Source of the DNA: Paracoccaceae bacterium
GTDB lineage: Bacteria > Pseudomonadota > Alphaproteobacteria > Rhodobacterales > Rhodobacteraceae
Assembly (NCBI GenBank): GCA_016744015.1
Contig: JADGFD010000002.1
Span: 62,001-126,000, forward strand
Direction: 5' to 3'
DNA length: 64,000 nucleotides
The notes beneath the pieces are model-generated. The model was given only the letters and a program-made list of their open reading frames with translations. It made no database searches and was not told the origin of the DNA. Below, piece by piece: positions 1-8,563 of this stretch. Numbering within the stretch: position 1 is the stretch's first letter; each line of letters begins with the position of its first letter. Both the position numbers and the translations under genes were made by a program.

Positions 1-2
1 TG

Positions 3-569
3 GCCATCGCCACACTTGGGACGATCTTTGCGCTTATCATGGCGGTGCCGGTGGCCTTTCTCGCCGCGCGCAACACCACCCCAAGCCGGATATTTGTGCG
101 CCCTATCGCGCTGCTTGTTATTGTGTCCACCCGCTCGGTAAACTCGCTAATCTGGGCATTGCTCTTGGTTTCTATCGTGGGGCCGGGGGTGCTGGCCGGG
201 CTTATCGCTATTTCGATCCGCTCTATCGGGTTTTGCGCCAAGCTGCTTTATGAAGCCATTGAAGAGATCAATGTGGTGCAGGTTGAGGCGATTAAAGCCA
301 CGGGGGCCTCGCCGATGCAGGTGATGGTTTATGGCATTGTGCCACAAATCATGCCAGCTTTTGCCGGCATTGCTGTGTTCCGCTGGGATATCAACATTCG
401 GGAAAGCACGGTGCTGGGGCTGGTGGGGGCGGGCGGTATTGGCTTGGCGCTGCAATCCTCGCTTAATGTGCTAGCATGGCCTAAGGTGAGCCTGATCCTG
501 CTGGTTATTCTGGTGGCCGTTGTTATTGGCGAGTGGGTGTCTGCCAAGGTGCGCGGCGCAATTATCTAA
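3..569 (+). CDS. phnE: Phosphonate ABC transporter permease, 5' truncated
   Basis: Inner-membrane permease of a phosphonate/phosphate-ester importer (PhnCDE type). The reading frame is open to the left window edge, so the N-terminus and first membrane spans are missing. The visible part has hydrophobic spans (for example LLVIVSTRSVNSLIWALLLV) and the cytoplasmic EAA loop that contacts the ATPase, seen as EAIKATGASPMQVMVYGIVP, followed by a Gly-rich C-terminal span (VLGLVGAGGIGLALQSS) typical of PhnE. The stop lies 9 nt before the HAD gene, so the two are probably co-transcribed. Substrate specificity is inferred from family resemblance; the binding-protein gene is outside the window. Confidence 0.85.
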   Translation, partial: AIATLGTIFALIMAVPVAFLAARNTTPSRIFVRPIALLVIVSTRSVNSLIWALLLVSIVGPGVLAGLIAISIRSIGFCAKLLYEAIEEINVVQVEAIKATGASPMQVMVYGIVPQIMPAFAGIAVFRWDINIRESTVLGLVGAGGIGLALQSSLNVLAWPKVSLILLVILVAVVIGEWVSAKVRGAII

Positions 570-578
570 GAGGCTTTG

Positions 579-1472
579 ATGACCGATACAAATTGGGCGT
601 TTGCGCAATATGAAAATGTGCGCAAGCGCTTGCCTTTGTCGCAAGCGCACGGGGCGTGCAAGCGCGTGCCTGATCTTGGCGCGCTGGCTGATGAATTTGA
701 TGTATTTTTGTTTGACGCTTATGGCGTGCTGAATGTTGGCACCACCCCGATTGCAGGTGCCCCTGAGCGTGTGGCTGCTTTGCAAGCTATGGGGAAGCGC
801 ACCATGGTGCTGACCAATGGCGCCAGCTTTCCGGCCTCTGACCGGCTGCCGAAATACCAACAATACGGCTTCAATTTTACCGCTGAGGATGTGATCTCCA
901 GTCGCGATGTTTTGGCGGGGCATCTGGCCAGGCTCCCTGACACCCTTTGGGCTGCGATGGCCCCTATGGGGGCGTCATTTGAGGGCTTGGATGTGCAGTT
1001 TGACCTGCTGGAAGATGCGCCTGAAATCTACGCCAAGGCCGAGGGGTTCCTGCTGCTTGGCAGCCAAATATGGAATGACGAGCGTCAAGCTATGCTGGTG
1101 GAAGCCCTGCGGGAAAATCCGCGCCCAGTGCTGGTCGGCAACCCTGATCTTGTGGCCCCCTATGAGCACGGGTTTAGCCTGCAACCGGGGCTATATGCCC
1201 ATTGGCTGGCCGACAAAATCGGCCTTGAGCCGCAGTTTTTTGGCAAGCCTTTTGGCGGGATGTTTGCGGAGGCTGCGCGGCGTTTTGGTGAAGTGCCACC
1301 CGAGCGGGTGCTGATGATCGGCGATACCCTGCACACCGATATTCTGGGCGGCGCGGCGGCGGGGTTCAAAACCCTGTTGGTGGAAAATCACGGGATGTTC
1401 AGAGGTGCAGATGTGACCCCTTATATTGCGCAATCCGGCATTGCGCCGGATTATATTACCCCGACTATTTAG
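579..1472 (+). CDS. HAD superfamily class IIA hydrolase (TIGR01459-like)
   Basis: Predicted cytosolic phosphatase of the HAD-IIA group, 297 aa. Motif I is DAYGVL at residues 46-51 (nucleophile Asp46), motif II is TNGAS near residue 79, the conserved Lys lies in FGKPFGG, and motif IV is GDTLHTD, which binds Mg2+. The ATG at 579 is preferred over an overlapping TTG at 576 because AGAGG at 569-573 is correctly spaced. Coupling to phnE suggests it dephosphorylates a product of the imported phosphonate or phosphate ester; this is inference. The 3' end overlaps the convergent DeoR gene by 8 bp. Confidence 0.85.
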   Translation: MTDTNWAFAQYENVRKRLPLSQAHGACKRVPDLGALADEFDVFLFDAYGVLNVGTTPIAGAPERVAALQAMGKRTMVLTNGASFPASDRLPKYQQYGFNFTAEDVISSRDVLAGHLARLPDTLWAAMAPMGASFEGLDVQFDLLEDAPEIYAKAEGFLLLGSQIWNDERQAMLVEALRENPRPVLVGNPDLVAPYEHGFSLQPGLYAHWLADKIGLEPQFFGKPFGGMFAEAARRFGEVPPERVLMIGDTLHTDILGGAAAGFKTLLVENHGMFRGADVTPYIAQSGIAPDYITPTI

Positions 1473-2226
1473 CGATATGCACCGCAACTTCGCTATCATC
1501 ACACAGCTTTTGTATGCGCGCGGGGGGCGGGCTGTCAGTGAAAAAGGCGTCCATATCTGAAAGGCTGGCAATGCGCACAGGGGCGCGGCGGTTATATTTG
1601 ATCTCATCGGCCATCAGGAAGGCCTGCCGTGCATTTTCGATGATCGCCTGTGTTACGCGCACTTCGCGGAAATCATGGTCCAAGAGTGTGCCGTCAGTCG
1701 CAATGGCGGCGATGCCGATAACCGCGTAATCAGCGCGAAATTGCCGGATAATTTCGGTGGCTACATCGCCCACTAACCCGCCATCGGAGCGGCGCAGCAC
1801 TCCGCCGGTTACGATCACCTCAGAATGTGGCGAGGTCGAAAGGATTTTAGCGACGTTAAAATTATTGGTGATGACCATCAGGTTTTTGTGGTTCAACAAA
1901 GCGCGCGCTACGGCTTCTGTGGTGGTGCCAATATTCAGGAAAATCGACGCCCCGTCGGGGATTTTACTGGCACAAAGCGCGGCCATGGCCTCCTTTTCTG
2001 GCACCGCGAGCAAGGAGCGCTCTTCATAGCCGGGGTTAATCACGCTGGAGGGCGGAATAGCCCCGCCATGCACACGCGTCAGATGACCCATCTCACAAAG
2101 CTCGCTGAGGTCGCGCCGGATGGTTTGGGCGGTGACCTCAAATTCGCGGCTGAGGCCGTCGACTGTTACTTTGCCCAAGTCACGCGCGATACTCAGGATT
2201 TCATCATGTCGAAGATTTTGGGCCAT
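1465..2226 (-). CDS. DeoR-family transcriptional repressor
   Basis: DNA-binding repressor of sugar-phosphate type regulons, 253 aa. The N-terminal winged helix-turn-helix includes VTVDGLSREFEVTAQTIRRD and the family signature TRVHGGA. The C-terminal effector domain has the phosphate-binding segment NIGTTTEAVARAL and the later GGVLRRSDGGLVG stretch. The ATG at 2226 gives the usual family length; an in-frame ATG at 2232 adds two residues. Although the frame is open up to 2493, the upstream residues are not DeoR-like. It resembles GlpR proteins, but the effector cannot be assigned. It is convergent with the HAD gene and may regulate the phn-type transporter or an unseen locus. Confidence 0.85.
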   Translation of the reverse strand: MAQNLRHDEILSIARDLGKVTVDGLSREFEVTAQTIRRDLSELCEMGHLTRVHGGAIPPSSVINPGYEERSLLAVPEKEAMAALCASKIPDGASIFLNIGTTTEAVARALLNHKNLMVITNNFNVAKILSTSPHSEVIVTGGVLRRSDGGLVGDVATEIIRQFRADYAVIGIAAIATDGTLLDHDFREVRVTQAIIENARQAFLMADEIKYNRRAPVRIASLSDMDAFFTDSPPPARIQKLCDDSEVAVHIAK

Positions 2227-2359
2227 GGGCATTCCGTGTTCGCAAATGTTCGGTATGAGTGCTTCTATGGCATAATGATGCGCAAAACAACAAGGATTTT
2301 CTGGCGGCCTGATTTTCTGGTCAAAAAACGTACATTTTCGAAAAAAACAGAAAATAACC

Positions 2360-2389
2360 TTGACCTCGGTGGCTGTATACCGGCATATG
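2360..2389 (+). promoter_or_regulatory. Candidate promoter for the 2.4-kb small RNA
   Basis: TTGACC at 2360-2365 and CATATG at 2384-2389 are separated by 18 bp. The -35 is good and the -10 is mediocre. Transcription would start near 2396, just ahead of two hairpins and a terminator. This is supported by position more than by the -10 sequence. Confidence 0.3.
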
Positions 2390-2393
2390 CACC

Positions 2394-2461
2394 CATCGAA
2401 GCAAGGCTTCGGTAAAGAAAGCTGGCGGGTTCTTGTTGGGCCTAGAGCCCGCCATTTTTCT
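2394..2461 (+). ncRNA. Candidate small RNA, about 65 nt
   Basis: A short plus-strand unit with a 6-bp hairpin (CGAAGC-AAG-GCTTCG, 2397-2411), a purine-rich linker and a strong intrinsic terminator. No start codon with a ribosome site precedes the terminator, and the nearest plus-strand gene ends at 1472 with a convergent gene in between, so the terminator needs its own transcript. Length and start are inferred; there is no homology evidence. Confidence 0.35.
2423..2461 (+). terminator. Intrinsic terminator (plus strand)
   Basis: An 11-bp stem, 2423-2433 with 2444-2454, carries one G-U pair and a 10-nt loop and is followed by TTTTTCT. The U-tract exists only on the plus strand, so it is not a terminator of the minus-strand neighbours. 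Confidence 0.65.
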
Positions 2462-2583
2462 GCGAGGGGTGCGGGCTCCCCAAGGTTCCCCACCCCTTGC
2501 AGGGCTTTCGGCCTCTCACATAATCACTATCGCTGGTGATCTATGGTGGTGCTTCCCCCTATATATTCGATAATCAACATAAC

Positions 2584-2601
2584 TACTAACCTAGGTTAGT
2601 A
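2584..2601. promoter_or_regulatory. Perfect 18-bp palindrome, candidate operator
   Basis: TACTAACCTAGGTTAGTA is fully self-complementary and lies in non-coding DNA with no U-tract, so a dimeric regulator site is more likely than a terminator. Its outer arms TACTAA/TTAGTA resemble the dyad at 35711-35742. The binding protein is unknown. Confidence 0.45.
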
Positions 2602-2725
2602 AACGCGCTGTTAGGCGGTATTTCCGTGCAAAAGCAATGTGGTATCACATAGTTATATTGCGGGGCTTACGAATATATGCCCAATGGCTCTTAATGGGTA
2701 TTAGGAATGCAGGTTCGCCTTAGCG

Positions 2726-4081
2726 TCAAATGGCACTGGAGTGGCGGTGGTTCGGGGCGTTAAACGCATCAAAACCGGACGCAATAATGCGTGTGAGCGC
2801 GCGGCCCTCGGGCAGGATTTTGAAGCGGTCATCCTTGTGTGAAACAAACCCTTTATAAGCCCGAGCCAAGCGGGCACAATCGGCCCTGACCGGCTTGACA
2901 AAATCTCCATACACCGCCGCAAGCGCCTCAAGATTGATCTCAAAATCACACATCAGGGCCTCGATTGCCCGCGCGCGTATTTGGTCGGTCATGCCAAGGG
3001 AAAAGCCCTTGGCTGCAGACCAATCACCAGAAGTGATGGACTTGATATAGTTCGTGGTTGCCGCGTTGTTTTGGATATAACCCTGCGGAAAGCGCGAAAT
3101 CGACGACGCACCGAGGCCGATCAGCGCGATGCAGCGATCATCGGTATAGCCTTGGAAATTACGGCGCAAATGGCCATTGCGGGCAGCAATGGCGAGGCTG
3201 TCTGAAGGCTTGGCAAAGTGGTCAATCCCAATAACATCCATGCCTTTATCCGCAAACATCCGAGCCGCCACTTCGGCTTGCTCAAAGCGGTCATGCGCGC
3301 CCGGAAGGCTCTCTTCAGGGATCATTTTTTGTCGCTTGGCCATCCACGGCACATGGGCATACCCAAATAGCGCCACACGGTCAGGGCTGAGGGACTGCAC
3401 CAGCTCCACGGTGTTTTTAAGCTCATCCAGGCCTTGGTAAGGCAAACCATAAACCATGTCGATATTCACGGAGTTGATGCCATGGTGGCGCAAAGCCTCC
3501 ACGGTATCACGGGTTAGCTCATAGCTTTGCGGCCGGCCAATGGCCTCTTGCACTTTTGGGTTAAAGTCCTGCACGCCAATGCTGGCGCGGTTCATGCCGC
3601 TCCGTGCAAAGGCCTCGATTTTGTCGTCATCGCAGGCGGTAGGGTCGATCTCGACCGAAAATTCGTAATCCTCATCAAACGGAGTCGCGTCCAGAATGGC
3701 GGCCATAAGCTTATCAATAAGTGCTGGCGTCAGGATGGTCGGCGAGCCGCCACCAAAATGCAGCCGCCCAAGCTTTAGCCCCTCGGGCCGTGTGGCCTTA
3801 AACATCGCGATTTCTTCGAGCAGCACATCCACATAGGCTTCAACTGGGCTCAGCGTGGTGACCCCTTGCGTTCGACAGGCGCAAAACCAGCAGAGCCGCT
3901 CGCAAAACGGGATGTGTATATAAAGCGAAACCGGCTTTAAGATATCCAGCGTTTCAAGCCAGAATGCAAATTCAGCCCCGCCGACATCGCCATGAAAATG
4001 TGGCGCGGTGGGGTAGCTGGTGTAGCGCGGCACGTTCTTTTCAAAAAGCCCGGCTTTTGTAAGTGCATTTAGGTCTGTCAT
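2726..4081 (-). CDS. hemN: Oxygen-independent coproporphyrinogen III oxidase
   Basis: Radical-SAM enzyme that oxidatively decarboxylates coproporphyrinogen III to protoporphyrinogen IX without oxygen, in the cytosol. 451 aa, close to E. coli HemN (457). The [4Fe-4S]/SAM cysteines are Cys60, Cys64 and Cys67 in PFCERLCWFCAC, with Cys69 completing the HemN signature; FGGGSPT is the glycine-rich SAM motif. The ATG at 4081 starts MTDLNALTKAGLFEKNVPRY, matching the family N-terminus; an upstream extension to 4138 would cross the FNR box. It is divergent from fnrL, with a perfect FNR box between, so it is very likely FnrL-controlled. It supplies heme for the neighbouring cbb3 oxidase under low oxygen. 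Confidence 0.95.
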   Translation of the reverse strand: MTDLNALTKAGLFEKNVPRYTSYPTAPHFHGDVGGAEFAFWLETLDILKPVSLYIHIPFCERLCWFCACRTQGVTTLSPVEAYVDVLLEEIAMFKATRPEGLKLGRLHFGGGSPTILTPALIDKLMAAILDATPFDEDYEFSVEIDPTACDDDKIEAFARSGMNRASIGVQDFNPKVQEAIGRPQSYELTRDTVEALRHHGINSVNIDMVYGLPYQGLDELKNTVELVQSLSPDRVALFGYAHVPWMAKRQKMIPEESLPGAHDRFEQAEVAARMFADKGMDVIGIDHFAKPSDSLAIAARNGHLRRNFQGYTDDRCIALIGLGASSISRFPQGYIQNNAATTNYIKSITSGDWSAAKGFSLGMTDQIRARAIEALMCDFEINLEALAAVYGDFVKPVRADCARLARAYKGFVSHKDDRFKILPEGRALTRIIASGFDAFNAPNHRHSSAI

Positions 4082-4115
4082 CTTGGTCGAATAGTCGCAT
4101 ATAAGGTGGGTAGCC

Positions 4116-4129
4116 TTGATCGAGATCAA
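4116..4129. promoter_or_regulatory. FNR box between hemN and fnrL
   Basis: TTGATCGAGATCAA matches the FNR consensus TTGAT-N4-ATCAA exactly and is nearly equidistant from the two divergent starts (35 and 36 bp). It could activate hemN and autoregulate fnrL. Confidence 0.9.
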
Positions 4130-4165
4130 GGTGGACATATTTTATCCCCGAAGGTAGGCTTGCCT

Positions 4166-4915
4166 ATGCCCCATTTGGTGCCAAAAATTGAAGCGAATAT
4201 GCGCTGTGGCGATTGCCCGATCCGCCGCCGTGCGATTTGCGCATATTGCGGGTCGTCTGAGTTGGATCAGCTAGATGACATCAAATCTTATAAAACCTAT
4301 CAAGCCGGTGAAACAATTGTGTGGGCCGGTGAGGAAATGCCGCTGATTGGCTCGGTGGTTTACGGGGTGGCGACACTTTCACGCAGCTTGGCTGATGGCC
4401 GTCGCCAAATGGTGGGGCTTTTGTTGCCGTCAGACTTTATTGGCAGGCCCGGGCGCAAGGTGGCACCCTATGATGTGGTGGCGGCAAACGATGTTATGGT
4501 GTGCCATTTCAGGGTTGATAAATTCAATAATCTAATAGACAGCACCCCCGCTCTTGAGCGCCGCTTGCTTGATATGACGATGGACGAGTTGGACTCCGCG
4601 CGAGAGTGGATGCTGCTCTTGGGGCGCAAGACTGCACGGGAAAAAATTGCAAGTATGCTTGTAATTTTTGCCCGTCGCGGCTCCGAGTTGAACCATGAGG
4701 AGCTCGGCGACGGGCTGCGCTTTGAGGTGCCGCTTACGCGGGAGGCGATGGCAGATTATCTGGGCCTAACGATCGAGACCGTCAGCCGCCAGTTTTCGGC
4801 GCTCAAAAAATCAGGCGTGATTATTATGGAAGACGCCCGCCATATCCGCGTGCCGGATTATGTGCGCTTGCTCGATGAAGCCTCGGATGATTCCGATGGT
4901 GGATTTATCAGTTAA
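4166..4915 (+). CDS. fnrL: FnrL, oxygen-sensing Crp/Fnr regulator
   Basis: Global regulator of low-oxygen genes, 249 aa, carrying an oxygen-labile [4Fe-4S] cluster. Candidate ligands are Cys14, Cys17, Cys25 and Cys28 at the N-terminus plus Cys113 in the beta-roll (VMVCHF). A cyclic-nucleotide-binding-like fold is followed by a helix-turn-helix with the recognition residues Glu204, Ser207 and Arg208 (ETVSR), the E-x-x-S-R code that reads TTGAT half-sites. The ATG at 4166 is preceded by AGGTAGG. An earlier in-frame start at 4106 would add residues not seen in FNR proteins. Four matching boxes lie nearby. Confidence 0.95.
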   Translation: MPHLVPKIEANMRCGDCPIRRRAICAYCGSSELDQLDDIKSYKTYQAGETIVWAGEEMPLIGSVVYGVATLSRSLADGRRQMVGLLLPSDFIGRPGRKVAPYDVVAANDVMVCHFRVDKFNNLIDSTPALERRLLDMTMDELDSAREWMLLLGRKTAREKIASMLVIFARRGSELNHEELGDGLRFEVPLTREAMADYLGLTIETVSRQFSALKKSGVIIMEDARHIRVPDYVRLLDEASDDSDGGFIS

Positions 4916-4938
4916 ATAATGTGAATTAGCTGGGTAAC

Positions 4939-4952
4939 TTGACGTAGATCAA
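4939..4952 (+). promoter_or_regulatory. FNR box upstream of ccoN
   Basis: TTGACGTAGATCAA fits TTGAC-N4-ATCAA with one change from the palindromic consensus. It lies 84 bp before the ccoN start, as expected for FnrL activation of the cbb3 oxidase operon. Confidence 0.85.
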
Positions 4953-5036
4953 TGTTGTATTAAGCTTGATGCAGCACTACCCAATCATAATAACGGGCGG
5001 ATTGTATCTGCCCGATTCTGAAATGAGGGCGTAAAT

Positions 5037-6644
5037 ATGCAACATACCATAAAGGCGGTTCTGCTAGGGGTCATTGTCCTCGCGGCAGCTTTCGCGACAA
5101 ATTTCGCGCGGGACCTGTCTTATCAGGTAAGTGCAATTGTTATCATTCTGTGGGCTGGATATTTGTTTATCCGCGAAATCGGCAAAATCGGCAATGCGCC
5201 GACGCCCGCCGAAACTGGCTATATGGACGGGGTTGTGCGCGCAGGCGTTATTGCCACGGTGTTCTGGGGCATCACAGGTTTTACCGTGGGGGTTTGGATC
5301 GCATTTCAGCTGGCTTTCCCAGTCTTAAACCTAAGCGAGCTTACTCATGGCTACCTCAATTTCGGCCGTTTGCGCCCGTTGCATACTTCTGCCGTGATCT
5401 TCGCCTTTGGCGGTAACGCCCTCATCGCCACCTCGTTTTATGTGGTGCAGCGCACCTCGGCGGCGCGGCTATTTGGCGGCAATCTGGCTTGGTTTGTGTT
5501 CTGGGGCTATCAGCTCTTTATCGTTTTGGCGGCCCTTAGCTATGTGCTGGGCGCGAGCCAAAGCCGTGAATATGCAGAGCCTGAGTGGTATATCGACCTG
5601 TGGCTAACCATCGTTTGGGTGGCTTACCTCATGGTATTTGCCGGTACGATTTATAAGCGCAAAGAGCCGCATATTTATGTGGCCAACTGGTTCTACCTTG
5701 CTTTCATCATCACCATCGCCATGTTGCATATTGTTAACAATATGGCCGTTCCAGTGTCGATCTTCGGTTCCAAGTCGGTGTCGCTGTTCTCGGGTGTGCA
5801 AGATGCGATGACCCAGTGGTGGTATGGCCACAATGCGGTTGGATTCTTCCTGACAGCGGGCTTCTTGGGCATGATGTATTACTTCGTGCCAAAGCAGGCG
5901 AACCGCCCTGTTTTCTCGTACAAGCTTTCCATCGTTCACTTCTGGGCGCTTATTTTCCTTTATATCTGGGCGGGCCCACACCATCTGCATTACACAGCGT
6001 TGCCTGACTGGGCGCAAACGCTGGGTATGGTGATGTCTATCATCCTCTGGATGCCTTCATGGGGCGGTATGATCAACGGTTTGATGACGCTCTCTGGCGC
6101 GTGGGATAAGCTCCGCACCGATGCGGTGCTGCGGATCATGGTTGTGTCTATTGCATTTTACGGCATGTCGACCTTTGAAGGGCCGATGATGGCGATTAAA
6201 GCGGTGAACTCGCTAAGCCACTATACAGACTGGACCATTGGTCACGTGCATTCCGGTGCTTTGGGCTGGAACGGGATGATCTCCTTTGGGGCGCTTTACT
6301 TCCTGGTGCCACGCCTGTGGTTCCGCAAAGGGCTCTACAGCATGAAGCTGGTTAACTACCACTTCTGGCTCGCCACCATTGGTATCGTGCTTTACGCCTC
6401 TGCCATGTGGGTTTCGGGGATTATGGAAGGCCTGATGTGGCGCGAAGTTGACGCGCAGGGCTTCCTCGTGAACGCCTTCTCGGACACGGTTGTGGCCAAA
6501 TATTCGCTTCTGGTCATTCGCGGCGTGGGTGGCTTGTTCTACCTCACCGGTGCACTGATCATGGCATATAACCTTCGGATGACGATGATCGGGGCTGGCG
6601 ATGCAACGTCAAAAGAAGCCACGACCGCCGTGCCAGCTGAATAG
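5037..6644 (+). CDS. ccoN: cbb3-type cytochrome c oxidase subunit I
   Basis: Catalytic subunit of the high-affinity cbb3 oxidase, reducing O2 to water and pumping protons across the inner membrane. 535 aa with about twelve or more membrane spans. Conserved histidines for heme b, heme b3 and CuB are visible in [36 protein letters not shown] and [13 protein letters not shown]. The ATG at 5037 follows GAGGG. It is the first gene of ccoNOQP and is preceded by an FNR box. Confidence 0.97.
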   Translation: MQHTIKAVLLGVIVLAAAFATNFARDLSYQVSAIVIILWAGYLFIREIGKIGNAPTPAETGYMDGVVRAGVIATVFWGITGFTVGVWIAFQLAFPVLNLSELTHGYLNFGRLRPLHTSAVIFAFGGNALIATSFYVVQRTSAARLFGGNLAWFVFWGYQLFIVLAALSYVLGASQSREYAEPEWYIDLWLTIVWVAYLMVFAGTIYKRKEPHIYVANWFYLAFIITIAMLHIVNNMAVPVSIFGSKSVSLFSGVQDAMTQWWYGHNAVGFFLTAGFLGMMYYFVPKQANRPVFSYKLSIVHFWALIFLYIWAGPHHLHYTALPDWAQTLGMVMSIILWMPSWGGMINGLMTLSGAWDKLRTDAVLRIMVVSIAFYGMSTFEGPMMAIKAVNSLSHYTDWTIGHVHSGALGWNGMISFGALYFLVPRLWFRKGLYSMKLVNYHFWLATIGIVLYASAMWVSGIMEGLMWREVDAQGFLVNAFSDTVVAKYSLLVIRGVGGLFYLTGALIMAYNLRMTMIGAGDATSKEATTAVPAE

Positions 6645-6654
6645 GAAAGAGACA

Positions 6655-7386
6655 ATGGCATTACTAGATAAACACGGCGTTATTGAACGCAACGCAACCC
6701 TCCTGATGGTGCTCTCCCTGATTGTGGTGAGCATCGGCGGACTGGTGCAAATTGTGCCGCTTTTCTTCCTGGAAAACACCATCGAGGACGTAGAGGGCAT
6801 GCGCCCCTACACCCCGCTGGAGCTGGCCGGACGCGATATCTATATCGCCGAGGGCTGCTATGTGTGCCACAGCCAAATGATCCGGCCCATGCGCGACGAA
6901 GTTGAGCGTTATGGCCACTATTCATTGGCTGCCGAAAGCCAGTATGACCACCCGTTCCAGTGGGGCTCCAAGCGCACGGGGCCTGATTTGGCCCGCGTGG
7001 GTGGTCGCTACTCTGACGAGTGGCACGTTGACCACCTGACAGACCCACGCTCGGTTGTGCCAGAGTCGATCATGCCGGAATATGGCTACCTCCTACATAC
7101 GCCGCTGAACATTGACTATCCTGAGGACCGCTTGGTTGCGGACGCCATCGTAGGTGTGCCTTACACTGAAGCTATGATCGCTTCAGCCAAGGAAGACCTG
7201 CTGGCCCAGCTTGACCCTTACAGTGATGGCATTGACAATCTTTACGCCGGTTATGGCGAAAAGGTTGTGGCCCGTAATTTTGATGGCCAAGACGAGCTAA
7301 CCCAGATGGATGCGCTGGTGGCTTATCTGCAAGTGCTGGGCACAATGGTTGATTTCTCAACCTTTGAACCCGTCGCAAACCGCTAG
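6655..7386 (+). CDS. ccoO: cbb3 oxidase subunit II, mono-heme cytochrome c
   Basis: Membrane-anchored c-type cytochrome passing electrons from CcoP to CcoN. 243 aa, with an N-terminal transmembrane helix (about residues 15-38) and a heme c site Cys68-Tyr-Val-Cys71-His72. The ATG at 6655 with AGGAAAGAG upstream starts [13 protein letters not shown], which matches the family; the frame is open further upstream into ccoN. It begins 10 nt after ccoN. Confidence 0.97.
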   Translation: MALLDKHGVIERNATLLMVLSLIVVSIGGLVQIVPLFFLENTIEDVEGMRPYTPLELAGRDIYIAEGCYVCHSQMIRPMRDEVERYGHYSLAAESQYDHPFQWGSKRTGPDLARVGGRYSDEWHVDHLTDPRSVVPESIMPEYGYLLHTPLNIDYPEDRLVADAIVGVPYTEAMIASAKEDLLAQLDPYSDGIDNLYAGYGEKVVARNFDGQDELTQMDALVAYLQVLGTMVDFSTFEPVANR

Positions 7387-7392
7387 GAGGGG

Positions 7393-7575
7393 ATGATGTA
7401 TACATTTCTGAGAGAGCTCGCTGATAGCTGGGTCATGCTCATAATGCTGGCCACCTTTATCGGCATCGCTATCTTTGCTTTTCGCCCGGGAACCAAAGAA
7501 TCCTATGACCGGCTGCGTAACTTGCCGCTGCAAGATGATGACGTCTTGGTTGAAGACAAGTCAGGAGAGAAATAA
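7393..7575 (+). CDS. ccoQ: cbb3 oxidase small subunit IV
   Basis: Small single-span membrane protein, 60 aa, that stabilises the cbb3 complex. A hydrophobic helix at about residues 13-30 is followed by a charged tail (FRPGTKESYDRLRNLPLQDD) typical of CcoQ/FixQ. AGGAGGGG precedes the start; ATG codons at 7393 and 7396 are both possible. The stop overlaps the ccoP start by one base (TAATG), indicating translational coupling. Confidence 0.93.
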   Translation: MMYTFLRELADSWVMLIMLATFIGIAIFAFRPGTKESYDRLRNLPLQDDDVLVEDKSGEK

Positions 7576-8444
7576 TGGCTAAAACACCTGCAAAAAAAGA
7601 AGAAGTCGGCACCACAGGCCATGAATGGGACGGGATCGAAGAGTATAACAATCCGTTGCCGCGCTGGTGGCTTTGGACAACCTACGCAACCATCATCTGG
7701 GGCATTGCCTATATGATCGCCTATCCGGCTATTCCGCTTCCGGGTGGGGCTACGCCGGGCGTGCTTGGCTATTCATCCCGTGGTGAAGTGGCGGCGGATA
7801 TCGCTGCGATTGAAGAGATGAATGCGCCGCTTGTGGCGCGGATCAATGAATTGGAGCTCACAGAAATCGCTACTGACGATCTTGTTGGCGGTGAGGCTGA
7901 TGGCTTTGCCTATAATGGTGGGAAGGCCGTTTTCCAAACTTTCTGCGCCCAGTGCCATGGTGCGGGTGCCGGCGGTTTTGTTGGCTACCCAAGCCTGACA
8001 GACGATGACTGGCTTTGGGGTGGCACGATTGAAGACATCCATACCACCATCAGCTACGGCATTCGCCATGAAACAAACCTCGATACTCGCATTTCCGAAA
8101 TGCCGGCCTTTGGCGAATTCCTCAGCAAAGAGGAAATTGCTGACATCGTTGAGTATGTCGGCTCGCTTTCCGGCATTAACGAGGCCGTGGCGACAGAAGA
8201 GAACGAAATGCTGTTCCTTGATAACTGCGCCGCCTGCCACGCCGATGACGGCACCGGTGACCGCTTTGCCGGTGCACCAAACCTGACAGACTTTATCTGG
8301 CTTTATGGGGATAGCCCGGAAACGCTGATCGAAACGGTGACGTATTCGCGCGCGGGCGTTATGCCCGCATGGGAAGGTCGCTTGTCAGAAAGCCAAATTC
8401 GCCAAGCAGCGGTTTATATCCACTCCCTCGGGGGCGGTGAATAA
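7575..8444 (+). CDS. ccoP: cbb3 oxidase subunit III, di-heme cytochrome c
   Basis: Accepts electrons from soluble or bound cytochrome c and feeds CcoO. 289 aa, with one transmembrane helix at about residues 31-52 and two heme c sites, Cys124-Ala-Gln-Cys127-His128 and Cys218-Ala-Ala-Cys221-His222. The sixth-ligand methionines are plausible in SEMPAF and VMPAW. It is the last gene of the operon and is followed by a strong terminator at 8468-8498. Confidence 0.97.
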   Translation: MAKTPAKKEEVGTTGHEWDGIEEYNNPLPRWWLWTTYATIIWGIAYMIAYPAIPLPGGATPGVLGYSSRGEVAADIAAIEEMNAPLVARINELELTEIATDDLVGGEADGFAYNGGKAVFQTFCAQCHGAGAGGFVGYPSLTDDDWLWGGTIEDIHTTISYGIRHETNLDTRISEMPAFGEFLSKEEIADIVEYVGSLSGINEAVATEENEMLFLDNCAACHADDGTGDRFAGAPNLTDFIWLYGDSPETLIETVTYSRAGVMPAWEGRLSESQIRQAAVYIHSLGGGE

Positions 8445-8467
8445 AAGCGCCGTTCACAATGGTTTTG

Positions 8468-8498
8468 AAAGGCCCGGCAAATTTGCCGGGCCTTTTTT
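8468..8498 (+). terminator. Terminator of ccoNOQP
   Basis: A perfect palindromic stem (AAAGGCCCGGCAAA with its complement, 8468-8495) ends in a run of T. It separates the oxidase operon from the small RNA unit downstream. Confidence 0.9.
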
Positions 8499-8515
8499 AT
8501 TTAGAAGGCACTTAC

Positions 8516-8557
8516 TTGATATGGGTCAATTCAATCACTTCGAATCAGCGTTATACA
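8516..8557 (+). promoter_or_regulatory. FNR-dependent class II promoter of a small RNA
   Basis: An FNR box TTGATATGGGTCAA (8516-8529, one mismatch in the right half) is followed by a -10-like TATACA at 8552-8557. The box centre (8522.5) lies 41.5 nt before the start predicted from that -10 (8564), which is the standard position for FNR class II activation. No protein gene starts before the terminator at 8661-8694, and ccoG has its own box. Confidence 0.7.
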
Positions 8558-8563
8558 AAATTT

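Larger units (their letters stand above)
2227..2725. other. Non-coding region between the DeoR gene and hemN
   Basis: About 500 bp without a credible protein gene. It holds the DeoR upstream region, a possible small RNA with a good plus-strand terminator (2394-2461), and a perfect 18-bp palindrome at 2584-2601. The stretch just after hemN (2640-2725) is AT-rich and shows no convincing hairpin terminator for hemN. Confidence 0.6.
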
